Shown: positions 15,510 through 22,961 of the stretch, piece after piece | How positions within the stretch are numbered: position 1 is the first letter of the stretch | How the letters are laid out: each line of letters opens with the position of its first letter | The notes under the pieces: model-generated | The model's input: the letters and a program-made list of their open reading frames with translations, nothing else | What the model was told of the DNA's origin: nothing | Database searches by the model: none | Made by a program: the position numbers and the translations under genes | Source of the DNA: Rhodocyclaceae bacterium UBA1310 | Lineage (GTDB): Bacteria; Pseudomonadota; Gammaproteobacteria; Burkholderiales; Rhodocyclaceae | NCBI GenBank assembly: GCA_002307175.1 | Contig: DBTS01000024.1 | Span: 29,064-58,412, forward strand | Reading direction: 5' to 3' | DNA length: 29,349 nucleotides

Positions 15510-16655
15510 ATGACCTCTTTTCGCTGCTCACAATCGGTAACACTGGATACGCGGCTGGCGATTCAGGAGATTTACGCCGATCTGATGCACGACGACGTGG
15601 CCCTGGTCATATTCTTCTGCTCGAATCAGTATGATCTGGATCTTCTTGCTCAGGAGATCAACCGGCTGTTTGCGGATATTCCCGTGATCGGATGTACCTC
15701 GGCCGGCGGCTTCGGGCCGCAGGCTTATGGCCAGGCGGTGCTCAGTGCAGTGAGTTTTTCACGCCAGGATTGTGCGGTGGCCTGCGCCTATTCTGATGAC
15801 CTGCAGCGCTTTGAGCCAAAGAATGCACGCGAAATGGTCGCCTCTCTCATGCGTGACATGGAGAGCAGGGCACCCGGATTCCAATCAACTGGGTGTTTTG
15901 CCCTGCAACTGATTGATGGCCTGTCGTATCGCGAAGAGCTTGTCACCCGCCTGTTGCAGAGCTCCCTGGGGCGCATTCCCCTGGTTGGCGGGTCTGCTGG
16001 CGACGACATGCACTTTCGCCAGTCGCGGGTGTTTTGTGCCGGGGCGTTCCGCAGTGCGGTGGCTGTCGTTCTGGTGCACACCACGCTGCCGTTTCAGGCT
16101 TTCATGACCCAGCATTTCGAGCCCACCGAAGAGCGGTTTGTGGTGACTGAAGCGGATGCCCCCCGACGGATCGTCAGGGAGCTCGACGGTTTTCCCGCTG
16201 CACAGGCCTATGCCAGGAGTCTGGGCGTGGCGGTGGCCGATCTGGGCTCCCGGCTGTTTGCCGAATTTCCCGTAGTGGTGGCGATTGGCGCAAATCACTA
16301 CGTGCGGTCAATTCAGCGCGTCTTTGATGACGGCAGCCTGGGCTTCTACTGCGCCATCGAGGAGGGCGTGGTGCTGCGCGTGGCACGCAGTCTGGATCTG
16401 CTGCAGAGCCTGAGCGGAATGTTCACGAGGATTCGCGCCCAGGTTGGCAAACCGGCACTCTTTATCGGCTGTGATTGCGTGCTGCGCAAACTTGAGGCAG
16501 AGCGTTCGGGTATTGCAGAGCAGGTTCAGATGCTGCTGGCTGCCAATCATGCGATTGGCTTCTGCACCTATGGTGAGCAATACCAGGGGGTGCATATCAA
16601 CCAGACATTGACGGGCATTGCCATCGGGCGACGACCGGGAGAACCTGATGACTGA
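15510..16655 (+). CDS. FIST-domain sensory protein (NosP-like candidate)
   Basis: This is a 381-aa soluble protein with an FIST N domain (about 15-190; VALVIFFCSNQYD, VIGCTSAGG) and an FIST C domain (about 200-355). It ends with the family stretch containing GFCTYGEQY and HINQTLTG, where His362 is a candidate ligand. FIST domains are small-molecule sensors. A subgroup named NosP binds haem and nitric oxide and controls a partner histidine kinase encoded next to it. This gene overlaps a soluble kinase gene by 8 bp (stop at 16653-16655, next start at 16648), the same arrangement, so a NosP-like role is a reasonable inference. No signal peptide or membrane segment is present. Confidence 0.85.
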   Translation: MTSFRCSQSVTLDTRLAIQEIYADLMHDDVALVIFFCSNQYDLDLLAQEINRLFADIPVIGCTSAGGFGPQAYGQAVLSAVSFSRQDCAVACAYSDDLQRFEPKNAREMVASLMRDMESRAPGFQSTGCFALQLIDGLSYREELVTRLLQSSLGRIPLVGGSAGDDMHFRQSRVFCAGAFRSAVAVVLVHTTLPFQAFMTQHFEPTEERFVVTEADAPRRIVRELDGFPAAQAYARSLGVAVADLGSRLFAEFPVVVAIGANHYVRSIQRVFDDGSLGFYCAIEEGVVLRVARSLDLLQSLSGMFTRIRAQVGKPALFIGCDCVLRKLEAERSGIAEQVQMLLAANHAIGFCTYGEQYQGVHINQTLTGIAIGRRPGEPDD

Positions 16656-17736
16656 ATCTGGGGCCCAGTGCGATGCACCGACCACAGCCAGTGCCAACGA
16701 AGCAGAAATCCGCCGGCTGGAGAAGGTTGTGCGGGTGCTGATGGATCGCGCAGAGCGCAGCACGCGGTCCCAGGGCTCTGATTTTGACCTGTTCCAGATG
16801 ACGGTGATGCTCGAGGAGCAGATCGGTGAGCGTACCGCGCAGTTGCAGATGGTGCTTGCCGAGAACGAGAAGGTGACACGTGCCCTGTTGCTTGCCACCG
16901 AACAACTGCGTGCTTCGGAAAATGAGCTGCGGCGGCATCGCGATCACCTCTCCGAACTGGTGACTGAACAGACTGCCGATCTCCTGGCTGCCAAGGAGGC
17001 GGCAGAAACAGCCCATGCCCTGCAGCGGGAATTCCTGCTGAACATGTCCCACGAATTGCGCACACCGCTGCATGCCATCTCCTCCTACGCACAGATTGGT
17101 CTGGAAAAAGCCGGCAAAGCAAACCCCGAAAAAATTGCCGACTATTTCTTGCATATCCGGCAAAGCGGCCAGCGACTTGGGGCCTTGGTGGAAGAGCTGC
17201 TCGATATCTCCGAACTGAACGCCGGCAAACTGCATCTGCAGCGTCGCCGCTGCTCCCTGCAGGATCTGATCGATGCTGTTGAACACGAGCAGATGGCGCT
17301 GGCAGAGGCTCGAGGAGTACACATAGCGCACGCCTTCACCTGCCGCGATGCCACCGCAGAGATTGATCCAGAAATTCTGGGCAAGGCATTGCGCAATTTA
17401 TATGCCAATGCGATTAAATATTCCCCCTCGGGGGGATGTATCCAGATCGGCCTGCAGGATGGATGTCTGGCGCCCCCGCTGATGGGTGATGCTGCACAGG
17501 CCCTGATCCTGACGATATGCGATGAGGGGCCGGGAATTCCGCCTGGCGAGGAAGAACGCATCTTCGAAAAATTCGTGCAGAGCACCGCGACCAAGACGGG
17601 TGCCGGTGGTACAGGTCTGGGATTGGCGATTGTGAGCGAGATCGTCCGTCTGCATGGGGGGCGGGTGTGTGTCCGCAATCGTGCCGGTGGCGGCGCGGAA
17701 TTCGAATTGTCGCTGCCGCGGCATGCCGTGAATTGA
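16648..17736 (+). CDS. Soluble sensor histidine kinase coupled to the FIST protein
   Basis: This is a 362-aa cytoplasmic kinase without membrane segments. Residues about 20-120 are rich in Glu, Leu, Arg and Gln and look like a long coiled coil. The HisKA domain follows with phospho-acceptor His135 (FLLNMSHELRTPLHAISS). The HATPase domain has the N box (NLYANAIKYSP), G1 (DEGPGIP), F (IFEKFVQS) and G2 (GTGLGLAIV) motifs. It has no input domain of its own, so the co-translated FIST protein is the probable sensor. No response regulator or receiver domain is encoded nearby, so its phosphorylation partner is elsewhere. GGGAG seven bases before the ATG supports the start. Confidence 0.92.
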   Translation: MTESGAQCDAPTTASANEAEIRRLEKVVRVLMDRAERSTRSQGSDFDLFQMTVMLEEQIGERTAQLQMVLAENEKVTRALLLATEQLRASENELRRHRDHLSELVTEQTADLLAAKEAAETAHALQREFLLNMSHELRTPLHAISSYAQIGLEKAGKANPEKIADYFLHIRQSGQRLGALVEELLDISELNAGKLHLQRRRCSLQDLIDAVEHEQMALAEARGVHIAHAFTCRDATAEIDPEILGKALRNLYANAIKYSPSGGCIQIGLQDGCLAPPLMGDAAQALILTICDEGPGIPPGEEERIFEKFVQSTATKTGAGGTGLGLAIVSEIVRLHGGRVCVRNRAGGGAEFELSLPRHAVN

Positions 17737-17825
17737 ATTTGCCGACAAAATCCACCTGCTGTTTCTGAATTGCTTCGAAACCTTCAATCCGGAAGGGATT
17801 TTCAGTGGAGAAGTGCAATTTTTGG

Positions 17826-17855
17826 TTGTAAATGAGTATCATTCTCATTTATTAT
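17826..17855 (+). promoter_or_regulatory. Promoter with Fur box for the siderophore receptor operon
   Basis: A -35-like TTGTAA (17826-17831) and a -10-like TATTAT (17850-17855) are 18 bp apart. The spacer is filled by a Fur box: the 19 bases from 17828 match 14 positions of the classical consensus GATAATGATAATCATTATC. Fur with iron bound would cover the promoter, so the receptor and reductase are expected to be induced by iron shortage. Confidence 0.8.
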
Positions 17856-17934
17856 CGGGTCGTTTTGACTGCACCAGACCTGAGTGCTGGTGCAGTCACA
17901 TTCTTCCCAAAACCAAAAAAATCCGGTGATCCTC

Positions 17935-20070
17935 ATGAAGCTATCCCCCTGGCTCCCCCGCAACGGTGCACTCTGCGCGCTGATGTTGTCGTCCCCCCTT
18001 GCTGCCATGAATGCCCAGGCAGCAGACACGCCGGCAAATCCGGCAGAGGTCGACAAGGAATTGGGTGTGGTGGTGGTCACTGGCAACAGTGCCAAAGGCT
18101 TGCGCGCCGAAAGCGTTGAAGCCGGTACTTTCCGTGGCGCGGATGTCATGAGTGCGCCTTCAACGGTAAACGTCATCACCCGTGAAGCACTGGATCAGCA
18201 GGCAGCGCAGGGCGTGTACGACGCGGTTCGCAATACTGCCGGGGTAACGCGCCAGCAGAATGGCGGGGAAACCTGGGATCAGCTCGTGATCCGTGGCATG
18301 ACGGTGGAAAACCGCACCAACTATCGTCTGAACGGCTCACTCTCGGTCATGAATTTTGCGCAGGTCATGATGGAGGATAAGGAGCGTGTTGAGGTGCTTA
18401 AGGGCGCTTCTGCCATCTACTACGGCTTCACCTCGCCAGCGGGCATTGTCAATTTCGTGACCAAGCGGCCCACAGACAAGCCTGTCACCAGCGTCTCCAC
18501 GAATTTCGACCAGTATGGTACGGCAGTGGCGAGCGCCGATGTCAGCCGGCGCTTCGGCAGCGAGGATCAGTATGGATTGCGCCTGAATGCCGGTGGTGGC
18601 TCGCAGGGCTCCTATCTGGATGGGGCGCGCAATGGTGATCGACGCTTTGCTGCCCTGGCCTTCGACTGGAAAGCCTCCAGCCGCCTCAAGATCAGCACCG
18701 ATCTGGAATACGATTATCGCAAGGTGACCGAGCAGGCAGGGGTGACCCTGCCGACTGCCGTCAATGGTTCCATCACCCTGCCGCATCCGGTAGATGCCAC
18801 CAAGATGGTCGGGCCGAAGATGTCACAGTTCCAGACTGAGGCCATCAATGGCCTGCTGCGCGCCGATTATTCGATTAATGATAATTGGGTGGCGACGCTG
18901 GAAACCGGGCATGCCCAGACCACGCGCGACCGCAACCTGGCCACCTTCAAGTTCAATTCCGCGGCTGCGGTGGCAACCGGAGATGGCAAGATTACCGGCA
19001 ACAGCCAGCATACGGTCGTGAAGTCAGATCTGTACAAGGGAGAGCTGTTTGGTACCGTCAAGACATGGGGGATTTCGCATGAGCTGACTTTCGGTATTTC
19101 CAGTACAGATCTCTCGCAGGATCCGATCTATCAGACGACCTATTCCGCGGGGGCGCAGAATCTCTACGATCCTGTCTCGGTGAGTACAGTCACTTTTGGC
19201 AGTACCCCGACTTCGCCGACAACGGCCGGGCTCACAGCTACCGATACCGGCATTTACGCCGTTGACCGCATCTCGCTGGGCCAGCACTGGCAGGTCATTG
19301 GCGGTCTGCGTGACTCCAACTACAAGAGCGATCAGGGTACCGACCATTACGACGTCACCCGTGTCACGCCGATGCTGGCTGCGATCTATCAGCCGACCTC
19401 CTCACTGTCTCTGTACTCCTCTTTTTCCCAGGGGGTTGAGCAGGGTGATACGGCACCAAGCGGTTCTGCGAATTCCGGTCAGCATATGGCACCGGGAGTC
19501 AGCAAGCAGTATGAAGTCGGCTCACGCTGGCGCAGTCAGGGCGGCACGCTGTTGTCGGCCGCACTGTTCGATATCACGCGCCCGGGGTCTTACACCAATA
19601 GTGACAATATCTACGTCAGTGATGGCGAGCAGCGCTATCGTGGGCTCGAACTCTCCACCCAGGGGCAACTCACGCAACGGCTGGGCTGGCTGACTTCTGC
19701 GCAGTGGCTTGATCCAAGCTTTCAGCATACGACGGATGCCTATAACGGAAAGCTCCCGGAAAATGCCGCAAGGCGCACTGCGAGCGCATTTCTTACCTAC
19801 GATGTGGCGGCACTGCAGGGGCTTACCGTCAATGGAGGCGCTTACTATACGGGGCGCAGGCCGGTGAATGATCTGGACCAGGCGTGGTTGTCCAGCGTTA
19901 CGCTGTATGCGGCAGGGGCACGCTATGTGAGCCATATCGGTGGGCGCAAGTGGACCTGGCAGTTCAACGTCGAAAACCTTACCGACAAGAAGTACTGGGC
20001 CGGTGCCGGCACGCGTCTCGCTGCCGGAGCCCCGCGCACCTACAAGCTCGGCATCAAGGTTGATCTGTAA
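17935..20070 (+). CDS. TonB-dependent siderophore receptor
   Basis: This is a 711-aa outer-membrane receptor. A signal peptide ends near AQA-ADTP, followed by a TonB-box-like ELGVVVVTG. The plug domain has APSTVNVITREALDQQ, the conserved VLKGASAIYYG and SPAGIVNFVTKRP stretches. The beta-barrel follows to residue 711, including the typical late motif FNVENLTDKKYW. The C-terminus ends KLGIKVDL rather than in the usual aromatic residue. The start at 17935 is preferred because it opens directly into the signal peptide; the in-frame earlier ATG at 17884 would add 17 polar residues. Its promoter carries a Fur box. It transports a ferric siderophore of unknown type, and its neighbour encodes a likely ferric reductase. 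Confidence 0.93.
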   Translation: MKLSPWLPRNGALCALMLSSPLAAMNAQAADTPANPAEVDKELGVVVVTGNSAKGLRAESVEAGTFRGADVMSAPSTVNVITREALDQQAAQGVYDAVRNTAGVTRQQNGGETWDQLVIRGMTVENRTNYRLNGSLSVMNFAQVMMEDKERVEVLKGASAIYYGFTSPAGIVNFVTKRPTDKPVTSVSTNFDQYGTAVASADVSRRFGSEDQYGLRLNAGGGSQGSYLDGARNGDRRFAALAFDWKASSRLKISTDLEYDYRKVTEQAGVTLPTAVNGSITLPHPVDATKMVGPKMSQFQTEAINGLLRADYSINDNWVATLETGHAQTTRDRNLATFKFNSAAAVATGDGKITGNSQHTVVKSDLYKGELFGTVKTWGISHELTFGISSTDLSQDPIYQTTYSAGAQNLYDPVSVSTVTFGSTPTSPTTAGLTATDTGIYAVDRISLGQHWQVIGGLRDSNYKSDQGTDHYDVTRVTPMLAAIYQPTSSLSLYSSFSQGVEQGDTAPSGSANSGQHMAPGVSKQYEVGSRWRSQGGTLLSAALFDITRPGSYTNSDNIYVSDGEQRYRGLELSTQGQLTQRLGWLTSAQWLDPSFQHTTDAYNGKLPENAARRTASAFLTYDVAALQGLTVNGGAYYTGRRPVNDLDQAWLSSVTLYAAGARYVSHIGGRKWTWQFNVENLTDKKYWAGAGTRLAAGAPRTYKLGIKVDL

Positions 20071-20100
20071 AGTTATCAGGCCAGGAACACCGGGGGCGGT

Positions 20101-22638
20101 ATGCATCGCATCACTTTTTATCTGCACTGGCTGCTTGGGCTGATTGCCGGAACCCTGTTGATGGTGATCGGGGCCAGCGGAGCAGTGCTGACTTTCGAAG
20201 ACCAGATTCTGGATCTGCTCAATCCAGGGGTGCGTGTGGTGGCCCCCGCCGGGCGGGTCAGCCTGAGCCCCCCGGCGTTGCTGGAGAAGCTGCAGCAGAA
20301 TCTGCAGGGCAACGGAAAAGCCATAGGGAATCTGATGGTGTATGCCGAGCCGGGCCGCAGCGCCCGTGTGATGCTGCAGGCGGCGCGTGGCGCGAGACCC
20401 GAGGTGGTGTATGCCGATCCCTACTCGGGGGCAGTTCTCGGGTCGGCAGCAGGCCAGGGCTTCTTTGACTGGACTGAACGCCTGCACCGTTTCCTCCTGC
20501 TGCCACGCGAGGCAGGGCGGATTGTTGGCGGAATCTTGTCGAGCAGCCTGTTGCTGCTTCTCTTCAGCGGGATCTATCTGCGCTGGCCGGGCCGCGCCAC
20601 AAGCCTGCGTGAGTGGCTGAGCTTCAATCCGCGTTTGCGCGGGCGGCCCTTGCTGTGGAGTGTGCATGCGGTAGTGGCGACCTGGGTGATACCGGTCTGG
20701 CTGATTCTCGCCGGCACCGGAATTTACTGGGCCTTCGATGGTGTGCGCAGCGTGGTGGATGGCTTGGCGGGCGTACAGCGCCAGATGCGCCCGCGACAGC
20801 CCCCGCCGGAAAAGCAGCAGGCGGCCGAAGAGGTTGATCTGCGTGCAGCCTGGGAAGGTTTTGCGGCACAGGCCGGCGCCTGGAGCAATGTGCGCCTGAG
20901 TCCGCCACGCCCGGCGGCGAAGAGTGTCGAATTTGCCTGGGTGGCCCAGGATGCACCCCATGAGCGCGCGCTCAATCGCATGCGGGTCGGCGTGGATGGC
21001 AGCGTGCAGAAGGACGAACGTTTCGCCACGCAAAGTGCGGGTCGGCGCGCTCTGGCCGCGATCTATCCTCTGCATATGGGGCGCTATTTTGGTCTGCCCG
21101 GGCAACTGCTGGTGCTGTTGGCCGCTCTGGCACTGCCCCTGCTAGGTGGCACGGGTTGGTGGCTGTATCTGCAACGGCGGCGCCAGGCCAGCCAGACCCA
21201 GCGAGAAAAATTGGCATTGGTTGGCGATCAGCCTGAGCCTGATGCAGAGGCGCCGGCGCTGCTGATCGCCTATGCGAGCCAGACCGGGCGGGCAGAGGGC
21301 CTTGCCCTGCGCACGGCGCGCAGCCTGCAGCAGGCGGGCCACCGCATCGTGTTGCGCTCCCTGGCGCAGATGTCTCCGCTGGAACTGGCGGGCTATCCAC
21401 AGGCCCTGTTCGTGGTCAGTACCTATGGCGATGGGCAGGCCCCGGATGCCGCACGTGGATTTGCACGTGCGCTGGGCAGTGCCGGGCAGCGCCTGGATCG
21501 GCTCAGCTATGCCGTGCTGGCTCTGGGAAATCGCCAGTATCCCAATTTCTGCGGTTTTGGCCGCTTCCTCCATGAACGCCTGCAACAACTCGGCGCAGTG
21601 CCGCAGGCCGGCCTGCATACGGTGTGCGAATCCCAGACCGATGCTTATCGCGAATGGTTCGACAGCCTCCAGCGCCTGGGGGTGGATATTGACACAGTGG
21701 ATCAGGAAGCCGCGCCAGAAGATGCAGGGTGGATTTCCTGTGTGCTGGGGAATCGTGAGTTGCTGAATCCCGGCAGCCAAGGGGCGCCGCTGTATGGCGT
21801 GAGCCTGCACGCAAGGGAAGGTGAGGCCTTGCCGCATTGGGCACCCGGCGCATTGCTCGAAGTGCGCCCCCGCCATTCTCTGGAGGTGGTTCAGGCCTGG
21901 GCGGAGAAGCATGGGCTGGATGTTGCACAGCAGGTGGAGATTGATGGCAGGAGAGACACACTCCTGAATGTCCTGGCCTGCCGCAAGTTGCCGGATCTGC
22001 TAGAAGCCGGTGCCAGCATGCAGTTCGGGCAGCTTCCGTTCCTGGCGCCCCGCCGTTACTCCGTGGCCTCGATTGCTGAAGATGCCAGTCTGCAACTGAT
22101 CGTGCGGCAGTACCTGCACGCAGGAGGGCTAGGGCTGGCCTCTGGCTGGCTGACAGAGCATTGTCCCGTCGGGGATGAAATCCCGGTACGCCTGCTCGCC
22201 AATCCATCGTTTGGGGTCAGCACCGCCGCGTTGCCATGCCTCTTTGTGGGTGCAGGCTCAGGGCTTGCCGGGCTGCGTGGTTTGCTGCGCGAACGCATCC
22301 GCCTGGGCCTGGGGCAGAACTGGCTGGTTCTGGGAGAGCGCAATGCACAATACGACATGCTGTGCGCGGCAGAACTGGATGCGTACTGCGAGGCCGGTCT
22401 GCTGGAAGTGAATCGCGTGTTTTCACGCGATGCCACACCCCCGGCATATGTCCAGGATAGCCTCCGTGAGCATGCCGAAAAGCTGCGCCAGCTGGTGGCG
22501 GCAGGCGGCTTTATCCACGTCTGCGGCAGCCGCCACGGCATGGGCGAAGGCGTAGATGAAGCCCTGCGCGAAATTCTGGGCTATGCCTGCGTCGATGAGC
22601 TGGCGGCGAATGGCCGGTATCGCCGGGACGTTTACTGA
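20101..22638 (+). CDS. PepSY-flavodoxin-FNR fusion, membrane NADPH:ferric-siderophore reductase candidate
   Basis: This is an 845-aa inner-membrane flavoprotein. The N-terminal 360 or so residues form a PepSY-associated transmembrane unit with four hydrophobic segments (starting with FYLHWLLGLIAGTLLMVIGASG) and HAVVATWVIPVWLILAGTGIYW. A flavodoxin/FMN domain starts near residue 387 (LLIAYASQTGRAEG; VVSTYGDGQAPD; VLALGNRQYPNF). A sulfite-reductase-like FAD/NADPH module follows, with the FAD motif RRYSVAS near 650 and the nucleotide motif FVGAGSGLAGLRGLL near 714. Similar fusions lie next to TonB receptors in Pseudomonas, and reduction of imported ferric siderophores is the proposed role. It begins 30 bp after the receptor with a G-rich ribosome binding site, so it shares the Fur-controlled transcript. 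Confidence 0.88.
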   Translation: MHRITFYLHWLLGLIAGTLLMVIGASGAVLTFEDQILDLLNPGVRVVAPAGRVSLSPPALLEKLQQNLQGNGKAIGNLMVYAEPGRSARVMLQAARGARPEVVYADPYSGAVLGSAAGQGFFDWTERLHRFLLLPREAGRIVGGILSSSLLLLLFSGIYLRWPGRATSLREWLSFNPRLRGRPLLWSVHAVVATWVIPVWLILAGTGIYWAFDGVRSVVDGLAGVQRQMRPRQPPPEKQQAAEEVDLRAAWEGFAAQAGAWSNVRLSPPRPAAKSVEFAWVAQDAPHERALNRMRVGVDGSVQKDERFATQSAGRRALAAIYPLHMGRYFGLPGQLLVLLAALALPLLGGTGWWLYLQRRRQASQTQREKLALVGDQPEPDAEAPALLIAYASQTGRAEGLALRTARSLQQAGHRIVLRSLAQMSPLELAGYPQALFVVSTYGDGQAPDAARGFARALGSAGQRLDRLSYAVLALGNRQYPNFCGFGRFLHERLQQLGAVPQAGLHTVCESQTDAYREWFDSLQRLGVDIDTVDQEAAPEDAGWISCVLGNRELLNPGSQGAPLYGVSLHAREGEALPHWAPGALLEVRPRHSLEVVQAWAEKHGLDVAQQVEIDGRRDTLLNVLACRKLPDLLEAGASMQFGQLPFLAPRRYSVASIAEDASLQLIVRQYLHAGGLGLASGWLTEHCPVGDEIPVRLLANPSFGVSTAALPCLFVGAGSGLAGLRGLLRERIRLGLGQNWLVLGERNAQYDMLCAAELDAYCEAGLLEVNRVFSRDATPPAYVQDSLREHAEKLRQLVAAGGFIHVCGSRHGMGEGVDEALREILGYACVDELAANGRYRRDVY

Positions 22639-22961
22639 AGCCTGTTTCTCGAAGATGATCCTGGCCATGCAGGAGGCCGGGATCATCTCGCAAGGGACTC
22701 TCACAAGCTGTTCGCCTCTGATCCAATTGTTGGCTCTTCGGGCTGGGTCATCCATTTACCTTCATGACTGGGAGAAGGGAGTGATTGCGCTGTTCGGAGA
22801 GACTTGCTGTACCGCTCGCTATTGGTTTGGCGGCTGAGTGCTCAAAGAGACCGGTTGATGTGTGGGGAATTGACGTCTGCATTCGACCCTGAGCGGTCAG
22901 ACACACTATCGGAATGAGGTCACTCAGATCATAAGAACTTGATTCGAGCCCGGCCCTTTAA
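22639..22961. other. Intergenic stretch between the iron operon and the OLD-like gene
   Basis: I see no credible gene in these 323 bases. At 22653-22688 there is a strong hairpin (AGATGATCC...GGATCATCT, extended by a G-U pair and GGCC/GGCC) that may end the iron operon, though no T-run follows it. The sequence TTCGACCCT at 22882-22890 is repeated in the same orientation beyond the other side of the OLD-like gene. Confidence 0.5.
22653..22688 (+). terminator. Hairpin after the reductase gene, possible terminator
   Basis: The stem pairs 22653-22666 with 22675-22688: nine base pairs, one G-U pair, then four more, with an 8-base loop. It begins 15 bases after the reductase stop. The lack of a following T tract makes intrinsic termination doubtful. 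Confidence 0.4.

Noticed and set aside
22556..22837. Open reading frame running from the end of the reductase gene into the following gap
   Set aside because: Its first half is a shadow of the reductase C-terminus in another frame, and the remainder shows no recognisable protein pattern; I treat the gap as non-coding.
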